Shown: positions 49,736 through 60,600 of the stretch, piece after piece | Layout: each line of letters opens with the position of its first letter | Numbering within the stretch: position 1 is the first letter of the stretch | NCBI RefSeq assembly: GCF_958450345.1 | Contig: NC_088782.1 | Span: 117,538,046 to 117,602,045 of the forward strand | Source of the DNA: Calliphora vicina | Taxonomy: Eukaryota > Arthropoda > Insecta > Diptera > Calliphoridae | Reading direction: 5' to 3' | Length of the DNA stretch: 64,000 nucleotides | Notes under the pieces: generated by a model | What the model was told of the DNA's origin: nothing | What the model saw: the letters and a program-made list of their open reading frames with translations, nothing else | Databases searched by the model: none | Position numbers and translations under genes: made by a program

Positions 49736-51470
49736 AAGGCCTCTTCCATTTTAAGCTCCCTTTCAAGTACCTTGATGCCTTAACTATGAGAAGGGGGAAT
49801 TAATTTGCCAAAAAAAAAACACAAACTCCAAACTAGCAAAAGTGAAATAATATAAAGAGAACAATACTCAGAGTCAAATAGACAGAAAGACAATCAAACG
49901 TATGCGAGAATTGCAACTAATAGGATTTTGATGCTGAGGACAACGACAATAGTTTTACATCTGTGTGGAAAACAAATGATTCACATGTTTATTTCCCTTG
50001 GACGGTTTTAACCCTTGGTCATAATCAATTTTTGTTATAATTTGCTCTTTTTTTTGGCTGTTGGTTAGGCTGTATTACTGGTTGTGTGTCTGTATTTTCA
50101 ATTGACTGTTTGGCTGGCCACTTGTGTTTTGTTTTTGTTTTTTTTTTTGGCCTAAAACTTGTTGTAATGGATTTTTATCAAATACCAAGATTGTCTGTTT
50201 TCAGCCATGAAATGAGTTTTTGTGTTTTTTTTTGGGGGGGGAAATTAAATTTTTGTATTTATTACAGCCACACATAACTTGGTCCTGGTTTATTTTCCTA
50301 AATAGGTTTCATTTATTTCAAATCTATTATTCCCTTCTTCACTTCCAAAAGTTTCCTTTTTTTTAGCAGCTTTAACAATTATAATTAATTTGTCACTAAC
50401 GTTTGTTGGCCAAAATATGTAAATTGTTCTGTTTTAAGCTTAAAATTTATTTTTTTTTTTGTTATTTTTTTCCCCATTCTGTTTAACACCCACTTAACAC
50501 AATTATGAATATTTCCACAAATACGCCACAAATCTGTTTTAAAGTACTTGTCCTTTCCCTTTTTCTTTCCCACCTTAATGTGTCCACTGTATGGAACGTA
50601 TGTGTTTTTGTTCAAAGGTGTATTGAAAAGGACAGGTTAGGGGAGCAGGGTGTTAAAAGGGGAAGTTTTATAATAAATTTATTTATTCATATTGCATTCA
50701 CCATCCACATAAGCCGATTTATTTATAAAACCGCATACAAAAGCCAAAATGATCATTTGGTTTGGTTTTACTTTCAGTTTAGGTTTGTATGTTTTTATGG
50801 TTGGTTTTTGGGGCAAACCTTTTTAAACGAAATCAAACCAAAAAAAAAAACAATAAATAATAAATTCATTAACAAAGTTTTATGAATATATTTGAGCTTG
50901 AACAAAAATTAATTAAGAGAATTTGTTGATTGAGTTCAGGAAATTAAGTGAAAAAATTTTTTTGTTACAAAAAAGTATTTGATCTACTAGAAAATTAACT
51001 TTATTGCATTGCCTTCCCTTAGCTTTACTTCCCCTTCTATTCTAGCTAAAGTAAACATATTTAATTATTTATAACTACTTAAATTTAACAAAATAAACGA
51101 TTAGCACACCAGTCTACACACAAATATTTATTGCAGCATTTAAGCATTCAATGTTAGCTGCTTTATATTTTATAAACAATAAATTCACTTGCTGTATCAA
51201 CTTGCATGTGGCCAAATCTAAATTATTGCAACATGCCAGTTGCTTATTTATACATTCATACATATCTATAGCCGACTTAAGCCAAAAGTGTTGAAGTTGA
51301 AAAAGAAGAAAAAAAAAACGGAAATATATACAAGAAAAATGACAAAATAGTTGAACTTATTTAATAAAGACCAAAGCTGCAAAAATGGAAATAATAAACA
51401 AGACAATATACATACGATATAATGGCAAGAGATGAATTACAAAGCCCCTACCTATCAACTACAAACATTA
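49736..51470. other. Intergenic DNA, no gene recognised
   Basis: Contains a G run near 50233-50241 and many T tracts. Frames at 50086-50885 on both strands are Phe/Lys-rich and without domains. No gene supported. Confidence 0.5.
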
Positions 51471-53215
51471 GAAATTCGAAAATAATCTACCAAGAATAGA
51501 AACTCGAGAAATTTGCATTTAAAAGTAGATAATTCTAGTGGATGCTTGAGAAATTAACTATAAAATTGAGAAGCTGTAGAAATTTGCTATCAAACGAAGA
51601 TGATCGAGAAATTTACAATCAGACGCAGATGCTCGAGAAATTTGCTATAAAAAGTAGAAACTTAAGAAATTTACAATCAGAAGCAGATGCTGGAGAAATT
51701 TGCTATCAAAAGTAGAAGCTCGAGAAATTTAGTAACAATAGTAGATGCTCGAGAAATTTACCATCAGCAGAAGAGGCTGGAGAAATTATCTATTAAAAGA
51801 AGATGCTGGAGAAATTGTGGACAAAAGTAGATGCTCGAGATCAGAAGTAGATGCTCGAAAAGCTTAATATAAAAAGAAGAGGCATTTCTCCAGCCTCGAG
51901 AAATTTACTAACAATAGAGATGCTCGAGAAATTTTCTATAAAAAGAAGATACTGGAGAAATTGTGGACAAAAGTAGATGCTCGAGAAATTTGCAATAAAA
52001 AGAAGAGGCTGGAGAAATTTACCATCAAAAAATTAGGCTGGAGAAATTTATTACCAAAAGTAGATGCTCGAGAATTTTACAATCAGAAGCAGATGCTGGA
52101 GAAATTTGCTATCAAAAGTAGATGCTCGAGAAATTTACCATCAGAAGAAGAGTCTGGAGATATTTTCTATAAAATGAAGATGCTGGAGAAATTGTGGACA
52201 AAAGTAGATGCTCGAGAAATTTTCTATAAAAAGAAGAGGCTGGAAAAATTGTGGACAAAAAGAAGAGGCTGGAGAAATTTACTACCAAAAGCAGATGCTC
52301 TAGAAATTTATCATCAAAAGAAGAGGCTGGAGAAATTTACAGTTAAAAGTAGGAGATTGATAAATTCACTAACAAGAGTAGATGCTCGAGAAATTTAACA
52401 TCAAAAGAAGAGACTGGAGAAATTTACTACCAAAAGTAGATGCTTGAGAAATTTACAATCAGTAGCAGATGCTGGAGAAATTTGTTATCAAAAGTAGAAG
52501 CTCGAGTAATTTACTAACGATAGTAGATGCTCGAGAAATTTACCATTACAAGAAGAGGCTGGAGATACTTTCTATAAAAATAAGATGCTGGAGAAATTGT
52601 GGACAAAAGTAAAAAAAGAGAAATTTGCTATAAAAAGTAGAAGCTCAAGAAATTTACCATCAGAAGAAGAGGCTGGAGAAATTTTCTATAAAAAGAAGAT
52701 GCTGGAGAAATTGTGGACAAAAGTAGATGCTCGAGAAATTTGCAATCAGAAGAAGAGGCTGGAGAAATTGTGGATAAATGTAGATGCTCAAGAAATTTGC
52801 TACAAAAAGAAGAGGCTGGAGAAATTTACTATCAAAAGATGAGGCTGGCAAAAATTTACTACCAAAAGTAGATGCTCTAGAAATTTATCATCAAAAGAAG
52901 AGGCTGGAGAAATTTACAGTCAAAAGTAGAAGATTGAGAAATTCACTAACAAGAGTAGATGCTAGAGAAATTTATTAAGAAAAGTAAAAGCTCGAGAATT
53001 TTGCCATCAAAAAAGAGGCTGGAGAATTTTACTATCAAAAGTAGATGCTGGAGAAATTTATCATCAAAAGTAGATGCTCGAGAAATTAATCATCAAAAGC
53101 TGAACCTCGGGAAATTTGGTACCAAAAGTAAAACCTCGAGAAATTTACTATAAAAAGGTAGATGCTCCTGAAATTTGCTAATGAACGTAGATGCTCGAGA
53201 AATCTTTTTTCAAAA
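51471..53215. repeat. 29-bp satellite array, CTCGAG branch, with GTGGACAAAAGTAGATGCTC units
   Basis: About 58 units. Distinct from the neighbouring blocks in carrying a GAGAAATTGTGGACAAAAGT unit type that recurs at about 51812, 51956, 52190, 52237, 52595 and 52712, each time inside a similar multi-unit block, so larger higher-order units are present. A local inversion (CATTTCTCCAGCCTCGAG) lies at 51883-51900. Confidence 0.95.
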
Positions 53216-53520
53216 GTATTGGATTTATGACTTAAGATTTTGTGTGCTTTATTATGCAATATTCGCTAAAATTACGAAAAACCACTTCCACTTTCAAAGT
53301 TACTTCCATCTTTTGTAACGCGCGTCACAAAACTTTGCGATCAATTATTTCGCAAGAAATGGCAATACAAAGCTAATATATTATGCCATTTGGAATTGCA
53401 CTTAAATCTCACTATATCGTATAATATACGTTGGAGGTATCTTATTTGAAAAAACAACAAATGTTCATATTTAAATATGAAAACGTGTACGAATGAAATT
53501 TGCCCATATGTACAATATAC
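53216..53520. other. Spacer, nothing recognised
   Basis: Unique-looking sequence with slightly higher GC (AACGCGCGTCAC near 53318). No frame of interest. Confidence 0.45.
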
Positions 53521-53594
53521 ATTTATTCCAAAGATTGTCTAATGTTAACAATAGAAAAGGCTATTGTTAACATTAGACAATCTTTGGAATAAAT
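53521..53594. repeat. Perfect 34-bp hairpin with 6-nt loop
   Basis: The left arm 53521-53554 and right arm 53561-53594 are exact reverse complements separated by AAAAGG. The arm contains CCAAAGATTGTCTAATGTTA. It overlaps the outer end of mariner remnant E. Confidence 0.95.
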
Positions 53595-53672
53595 TTCCTT
53601 CTTACTGGCAACATATGGATTCTGAGCTCAAGAGAACCGCATATCTTTTGAGGCCAAGAACGAATTAATCTT
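53590..53672 (-). pseudogene. Mariner remnant E, C-terminal piece (left of satellite)
   Basis: The minus strand encodes INSFLASKD and the degraded PYVAS region, matching the C-terminus of copy A. It ends at GAACGAATTAATC, where the inverted 11-bp satellite begins; the remainder of the gene is at 55495. Confidence 0.8.
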
Positions 53673-55469
53673 CTAATCAGTTCTAGTTCAGTTCTAGTTC
53701 AGTTCTAGTTCAGTTCTAGTTCAGTTCTAGTTCAGTTCTAGTTCAGTTCTAGTTCAGTTCTAGTTCAGTTCTAGTTCAGTTCTAGTTCAGTTCTAGTTCA
53801 GTTCTAGTTCAGTTCTAGTTCAGTTCTAGTTCAGTTCTAGTTCAGTTCTAGTTCAGTTCTAGTTCAGTTCTAGTTCAGTTCTAGTTCAGTTCTAGTTCAG
53901 TTCTAGTTCAGTTCTAGTTCAGTTCTAGTTCAGTTCTAGTTCAGTTCTAGTTCAGTTCTAGTTCAGTTCTAGTTCAGTTCTAGTTCAGTTCTAGTTCAGT
54001 TCTAGTTCAGTTCTAGTTCAGTTCTAGTTCAGTTCTAGTTCAGTTCTAGTTCAGTTCTAGTTCAGTTCTAGTTCAGTTCTAGTTCAGTTCTAGTTCAGTT
54101 CTAGTTCAGTTCTAGTTCAGTTCTAGTTCAGTTCTAGTTCAGTTCTAGTTCAGTTCTAGTTCAGTTCTAGTTCAGTTCTAGTTCAGTTCTAGTTCAGTTC
54201 TAGTTCAGTTCTAGTTCAGTTCTAGTTCAGTTCTAGTTCAGTTCTAGTTCAGTTCTAGTTCAGTTCTAGTTCAGTTCTAGTTCAGTTCTAGTTCAGTTCT
54301 AGTTCAGTTCTAGTTCAGTTCTAGTTCAGTTCTAGTTCAGTTCTAGTTCAGTTCTAGTTCAGTTCTAGTTCAGTTCTAGTTCAGTTCTAGTTCAGTTCTA
54401 GTTCAGTTCTAGTTCTGTTCTAGTTCTGTTCTAGTTCTGTTCTAGTTCTGTTCTAGTTCTGTTCTAGTTCTGTTCTAGTTCTGTTCTAGTTCTGTTCTAG
54501 TTCTGTTCTAGTTCTGTTCTAGTTCTGTTCTAGTTCTGTTCTAGTTCTGTTCTAGTTCTGTTCTAGTTCTGTTCTAGTTCTGTTCTAGTTCTGTTCTAGT
54601 TCTGTTCTAGTTCTGTTCTAGTTCTGTTCTAGTTCTGTTCTAGTTCTGTTCTAGTTCTGTTCTAGTTCTGTTCTAGTTCTAGTTCTGTTCTAGTTCTGTT
54701 CTAGTTCAGTTCTAGTTCAGTTCTAGTTCAGTTCTAGTTCAGTTCTAGTTCAGTTCTAGTTCAGTTCTAGTTCAGTTCTAGTTCAGTTCTAGTTCAGTTC
54801 TAGTTCAGTTCTAGTTCAGTTCTAGTTCAGTTCTAGTTCAGTTCTAGTTCAGTTCTAGTTCAGTTCTAGTTCAGTTCTAGTTCAGTTCTAGTTCAGTTCT
54901 AGTTCAGTTCTAGTTCAGTTCTAGTTCAGTTCTAGTTCAGTTCTAGTTCAGTTCTAGTTCAGTTCTAGTTCAGTTCTAGTTCAGTTCTAGTTCAGTTCTA
55001 GTTCAGTTCTAGTTCAGTTCTAGTTCAGTTCTAGTTCAGTTCTAGTTCAGTTCTAGTTCAGTTCTAGTTCAGTTCTAGTTCAGTTCTAGTTCAGTTCTAG
55101 TTCAGTTCTAGTTCAGTTCTAGTTCAGTTCTAGTTCAGTTCTAGTTCAGTTCTAGTTCAGTTCTAGTTCAGTTCTAGTTCAGTTCTAGTTCAGTTCTAGT
55201 TCAGTTCTAGTTCAGTTCTAGTTCAGTTCTAGTTCAGTTCTAGTTCAGTTCTAGTTCAGTTCTAGTTCAGTTCTAGTTCAGTTCTAGTTCAGTTCTAGTT
55301 CAGTTCTAGTTCAGTTCTAGTTCAGTTCTAGTTCAGTTCTAGTTCAGTTCTAGTTCAGTTCTAGTTCAGTTCTAGTTCAGTTCTAGTTCAGTTCTAGTTC
55401 AGTTCTAGTTCAGTTCTAGTTCAGTTCTAGTTCAGTTCTAGTTCAGTTCTAGTTCAGTTCTAGTTCACT
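53673..55469. repeat. 11-bp satellite array inside a mariner remnant (unit TAGTTCAGTTC, inverted)
   Basis: About 163 units, the reverse complement of the 4.5-15.1 kb unit. A central block of about 27 units (54411-54703) is TAGTTCTGTTC, the reverse complement of the 31.7-kb unit, with a shortened unit near 54680. Flavour boundaries are sharp. Flanks are AATTAATC on both sides (53660-53667 approximately, and about 55484-55491). Confidence 0.97.
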
Positions 55470-55489
55470 ACTAGTTTCTGACGAAATTA

Positions 55490-56310
55490 ATCATATTTTT
55501 ACTGAAAAAAAAAATCCTATATCGGAAACTTTATTCCAAAGTGAAGAATACCCCAGAGAGATCGTCCTGCATTGATCGAAACAAATAGTAGTCGGACGGG
55601 GCAAGGTCAGGATTATAAAGCGGGTGAGGCAAAACTTCCCATTTTATTCTAAATACTTTTTAACAGGTATATGAAGATGTGACAGAACGTTGTCATGATG
55701 TAATATTACGGTTTCATATTACGACCGCATACTCTGGGCGTTTTTCGGCCGATAGTCGCTTCAATCAAATCAGTTCGGTATATGTTCACTGTGATGGTCT
55801 GGTCAGATTTCTGCAGGTCATAATCGATAGTTGCCTTTTGTTCCCACCAAATAGAGAGAACTACCTTAGCCCTGGTTGACCGGGCTTCACATGCGAACTC
55901 TTATGCTTCGGGTTATCGTAATGGATCCAATTTCATTGCGTGTCATGATTCGCTACAAATGTGATTTTCTTTTACAGCGTTCAATCATTATTACGGGCAT
56001 GAAAATCAATTCGTATTGTACCCAATTTCCCTGCTTTTGGAGGTATCATGCTGCTCGCAAACGTTTTGTAATTGCTGTTTGAGTAACTCCCAATGATTTT
56101 GCAAGCTCTTGTTGAGTTCTACAACAATCTTCGTGGAATAATGTCTGCAATGATTGGTGCTTAAACTCATTCAACATAAGCTGTGGTGAGCAATCGTTGT
56201 GCTTCAGCTGCCATTTTTTTCAAATTAAAGAAATAAAGCAAAACTTCCCGCAAATGACGCTATGTTGATACAAAATTTGACATTTTCGAAGCAAATTAAA
56301 ACTTTGGTGT
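55490..56310 (-). pseudogene. Mariner remnant E, main part (mauritiana-type; right of satellite)
   Basis: Collinear with copy A and copy B on the minus strand. It carries CCCAGAGAGATCGTCCTGCA (DLSGI-region code, about 55550), a degraded second Asp block near 55690-55710, the region around 55870-55990 with a damaged first Asp block (GDEKW-equivalent reads RNEIG), a middle with LRAAWYLQKQGN, and the N-terminal MSNF-type code at about 56215-56290. It is disrupted by stops and by the 1.8-kb satellite near its C-terminal end. Confidence 0.82.
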
Positions 56311-56660
56311 CGCCCTATGATTTTCTGCAAGTTTGGAGTGATTTTCGCAAAATAAGTACAAGCATTGAATCGTTTAAAAGCTGGACTGTTCAGATATTGG
56401 GGCACAAGCATTTAATTTTATACCAGCTGGACTGGAATCTTGTAAAACAACTGAGACTTGTTGTCTTTATGAATTGGCTTAGCAGCTGGAAATACAAGAA
56501 AAATCTAAATGAGAGATGCGTGGAGTTTTGGCAAAATATCATAATAAATTAATGGATGAAGGGATTAAGGAGATGATATATTTGAAACAGATCTTAAATG
56601 GTGAGTGTGGAATTTTATTTTATAAAATTTTTAAGAAAGTATCAAATTTCCTAAGACTAG
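56311..56660. other. Unrecognised segment with an open frame
   Basis: A plus-strand frame (56262-56552) rich in Trp, Leu and Lys covers this stretch after its first part overlaps the mariner start. I see no domain I can name. It could be another transposon remnant. Confidence 0.3.
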
Positions 56661-56766
56661 GTTTTTAGAAACTAGTTACTTTCGATAGTAAATTTCCCTA
56701 GCATCTATTCTTGGGAATCTACTATTGGTGATAAATATCGCGAGCATTTGCTTTCGATGGAAAATC
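56661..56766. repeat. Degenerate 29-bp satellite, 3-4 units
   Basis: Units such as TTTCGATAGTAAATTTCCCT and GCATCTATTC, in the orientation of the 41.8-kb block. Confidence 0.55.
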
Positions 56767-57474
56767 CGCCCCATTGTGCCAAGTGTTACAACCGCCTCCA
56801 CAAACTATGTTTACCTTTGCTTTTAAAAACAATCGAATAAATCTAAAGCCACTTGTTTCCCCAAACCAATGTGATGCAAGTTTAAGCCAACGAACTTGTT
56901 GCTGCGGACGCTTGCAACTCTGATGTTGAAATAAATAGCCAGCACAAAACGGCAGCGCAACATAAAGCACATTTTGGTAGCACATTCGGTAGCACATTTA
57001 TTTATTTATTTGTATAGTTTTTGTATCTGTTGTGGCTGGTTTTCAAATTGAATTTCTTAAGATTTGTTGTTTTGTATTAATGTGCACGAGAGTGATCTAC
57101 TGACTTAGTGGCGAGCATAGACATATGTATGAAAGCATAAAATGCTGGCTACGTTTGGGGCAGTTAAACAGCTAGAGACAAAAGTTGTTAAAGCTTCGAC
57201 TGCAGCTTACTGTGTTAGTTTGTTGGCTTGCTGCATTAAACGCTCTAATGGCTGCCTCTTGCAGGTTGGTTTTTTTTGTGGGGTTTGATGTTGGACATGA
57301 TTATTGCGACACTTGAATTTTATCGTGTTTTTTTTTAGCTTAAAATTATTGGAAATTCAATTAACTAGAGACACTTGTGTGTTTTTATTTTGTCTTTTGC
57401 AAATTCTTAAACTTTATTTGTGTTGCCTGCATTTTACTTTATTTTACTTTATTTTCATTTATTTAGTTTTTCAG
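56767..57474. other. Upstream region of the takeout-family gene
   Basis: Unique sequence of mixed composition, without repeats of the satellite families. It may hold regulatory sites, but none can be assigned from sequence alone. Frames at 56722-56997 and 57304-57540 show no domain. Confidence 0.4.
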
Positions 57475-57505
57475 TTAAAACTTTGCAAAGTTTTCTATCA
57501 GTTAA
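57475..57505 (+). promoter_or_regulatory. Candidate core promoter: TTAAAA and TCAGTT initiator
   Basis: TCAGTT at 57498-57503 matches the arthropod initiator (TCAKTY), placing +1 near 57500. A weak TATA-like TTAAAA lies at 57475-57480, 25 to 20 bases upstream. This would give a 5' leader of about 113 bases. Both motifs are common by chance in AT-rich DNA. Confidence 0.3.
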
Positions 57506-57612
57506 CTGGCGGCGTTTTTGGTGTGAAGTTTATTCGTTAAAGTTCTTTAAAAAAAAGAGTTGAATATAAATATTTATTAAGCAGAAACAAATATATTTAA
57601 GATTTTTTTATA

Positions 57613-60600
57613 ATGGCATTGAATTTTTATTATATTAATGTTGTTATACTTATTATAAGCCTCGGGGACTATGTGAAAAGTGAAGATAAATTTTTAACAG
57701 ATTCGCGTAAGTGTGGCGAAAGTGTAATAAAATTGTTTAAAATAAATACACAATTAAAAGCAATAACTTAAACAGATATTTATATTAAATGTTGTAATAT
57801 AAATGAGGCATGATACAGACATAATTTTGAATTTTTATTAACAAACTAAAAATAATGAAATACCTAAAAATGTATTGAAAGTGTGGAAAATGTTGCAATA
57901 GTTAATTATAAAAACAAAACAACTTAAACAATTAAAACAATGAAATTAACACTGTGCAATAAATTTTATAACAGCGAATAAAGCTTGCAAAATACTAAAA
58001 AAAAGCATTTTTTAATTTGGACAATTTTTGTTTAACAAAATATTAGTTTAATCTTTGTTTCTATTATTTAAAATTTATAATTTTTTTCAATACCATCAAA
58101 ATATAACTAAACCTCTCAATATTTCCTCTTTAACAGCAGATTACATCAAAGGTTGTCAGATCGCTGATAAAAATTTTACACAATGTTCGACAGAGAGCAT
58201 ACAGAAGTTATTTGATAAATTAAATGGTGGTAAGTAAAAAAAATAAATGTCTGTAAAGAATATCTAGTTACCAGTTTCTCTATAACCAATTTCAAAAGAA
58301 TAGCAATGGTTTGTATAGAATAGCATGAAATAAAAATCATTTATTATAAAATAGCATGAAACAGGAACCAGTTCCCACAGAATATCAGGATTTTGTTTAG
58401 GTTATTGTTCAGGTTCTAGCTCAGGTTCTAGTTACAGGTTCTTGTTCGGATTCGAATTCAGGTTCTAGTTCAGGTTTTAGTTCAGGTTCTAGTTCAGGTT
58501 CTTGTTCTGATTCTAGTTCAAGTTCTTCGTCAGTTTCTTATTCAAGTTCGGATTCTAATTCAGGTCCTAGTTCAGGTTATAGTTCAGGTTCTTCTTCAGT
58601 TTCTTGTTCTTGTTCGGATTCTAATTCAGGTTCAAGTTAACGTTCTTGTTCACGTACTAGTTCAGGTTCTAGTTCAGGTTTTAGTTGAGGTTCTAGTTCA
58701 GGTTCTAGTTCAGGTTCTAGTTCAGCTTCTATTTCAGGGTCTAGTTTAGGTTCTAGTTCAGGTTCTAGTTCAGGTTCTAGTTCAGGTTCTAGTTCAGCTT
58801 CTATTTCAGGGTCTAGTTTAGGTTCTAGTTCAGGTTCGGATTCTAATTCAGGTTCTAGTTCAGGTTCTAGCCCAGGTTCTAATTCAGGTTTTAGTTGAGG
58901 TTCTAGTTCAGGTTCTAGTTCAGGTTCGGATTCTAATTCAGGTTCTAGCCCAGGTTCTAATTCAGGTTCTAGTTCAGGTTCTAGTTTAGGTTCTAGTTCA
59001 GGTTCTAGTTCAGATTCTAGTTCAGGTTCTAGTTCAGGTTCTACTTCAGGTTCTAGTTCAGCTTCTATTTCAGGGTCTAGTTTAGGTTCTAGTTCAGGTT
59101 CGGATTCTAATTCAGGTTCTAGTTCAGGTTCTAGCCCAGGTTCTAATTCAGGTTTTAGTTGAGGTTCTAGTTCACGTTCTAGTTCAGGTTCTAGTTCTAG
59201 TTCAGGTTCTAGTTCAGGTTCTAGTTCAGGTTCTAGTTCAGATTCTATTTCAGGGTCTAGTTTAGGTTCTAGTTCAGGTTCGGATTCTAATTCAGGTTCT
59301 AGTTCAGGTTCTAGTTCAGGTTCTAGTTCAGGTTCTAGTTCAGGTTCTATTTCAGGGTCTAGTTTAGGTTCTAGTTCAGGTTCGGATTCTAATTCAGGTT
59401 CTAGTTCAGGTTCTAGCCCAGGTCCTAATTCAGGTTCTAGTTCAGGTTCTAGTTTAGGTTCTAGTTCAGGTTCTAGTTCAGATTCTAGTTCAGGTTCTAG
59501 TTCAGGTTCTAGTTTAGGTTCTAGTTCAGGTTCTAGTTTAGGTTCTAGTTCAGGTTCTAGTTCAGGTTCTAGTTCAGGTTCTAGTTCAGGTTCTAGTTCA
59601 GGTTCTAATTCAGGTTCTTGTTCTTGTTCGGATTCTAATTCAGGTTCAATTTCAGGTTCTAGTTCAGATTCTAGTTCAGGTTCGGATACTAAATCAGGTT
59701 CTAGCCCAGGTCCTAATTCAGGTTCTAGTTCAGGTTCTACTTTAGGTTCTAGTTCAGGTTCTAGTTCACGTTCTAGTTTAGGTTCTAGTTCAGATTCTAG
59801 TTCAGGTTCTAGTTCAGTTTCTGGTTCAGGTTCTTATTCAGCTGCTTGTTCACGTTCTAATTCAGGTTATAGTTAAGGTTCTAGTTCGGGTTACATTTCA
59901 GGTTCTAGTTCAGGTTCTAGTTCTGTTTCTGGTTCTGGTTCAGGTTCTAGTTCAGGTTCTAGTTCGGGTTACAGTTCAGGTTCCAGTTCAGGCTCCAGCT
60001 CAGATTCAGATAGAAACCTGTGCCTATAGAATAGCATGAAATAGAAACCGGTTTCTATAGAATAGCATGAAATAGGAACCGGTTTCTATAGAAACCGGTT
60101 TCTATTTCATTCCATTCTATAGAAACCGGTTTCTATTTCATGCTATTCTATAGAAACCGGTTCCTATTTCATGCTGTTGAAATAGGAACCGGTTTCTATA
60201 GAACTGCATGAAATAGGAACCGGTTTCTATAGAATAGCATGAAATAGAAACCGGTTTCTATAGAATAGCATGAAATAGAAACCGATTTCTATAGAATAGC
60301 ATGAAATAGAAACCGGTTTCTATAGAATAGCATGAAATAGAAACCGGTTTCTTTAGAATAGCATGAAATAGAAACCGGTTTCTTTAGAATAGCATGAAAT
60401 AGAAACCGGTTTCTTTAGAATAGCATGAAATAGAAACCGGTTTCTTTAGAATAGCATGAAATAGAAACCGGTTTCTTTAGAATAGCATGAAATAGAAACC
60501 GGTTTATATAGAATAGCATGAAGTTCTTATAGAATAGCATGAAATAGGAACCAGTTCCTATAGAATAGCTTGAAATAGGAACGATTGCATAATGAATTAG

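Noticed and set aside
50505..50885. 126-residue plus-strand frame and 76-residue minus-strand frame
   Set aside because: Phe/Lys-rich low complexity with no recognisable family; no splicing or promoter support.
41846..53153. Serial 60-145-residue open frames with MLEKFTIKSR-type repeats on both strands
   Set aside because: They are translations of the 29-bp satellite (three units make 87 nt), appear in several frames and strands, and have no start context or domain. They are not treated as repeat-protein genes.
55679..56082. Two plus-strand frames of 66 and 68 residues
   Set aside because: Antisense shadows of mariner remnant E.
56262..56552. 96-residue plus-strand frame as a gene
   Set aside because: It begins inside mariner remnant E in antisense and has no domain I can name. 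The right part is recorded only as an unrecognised segment.
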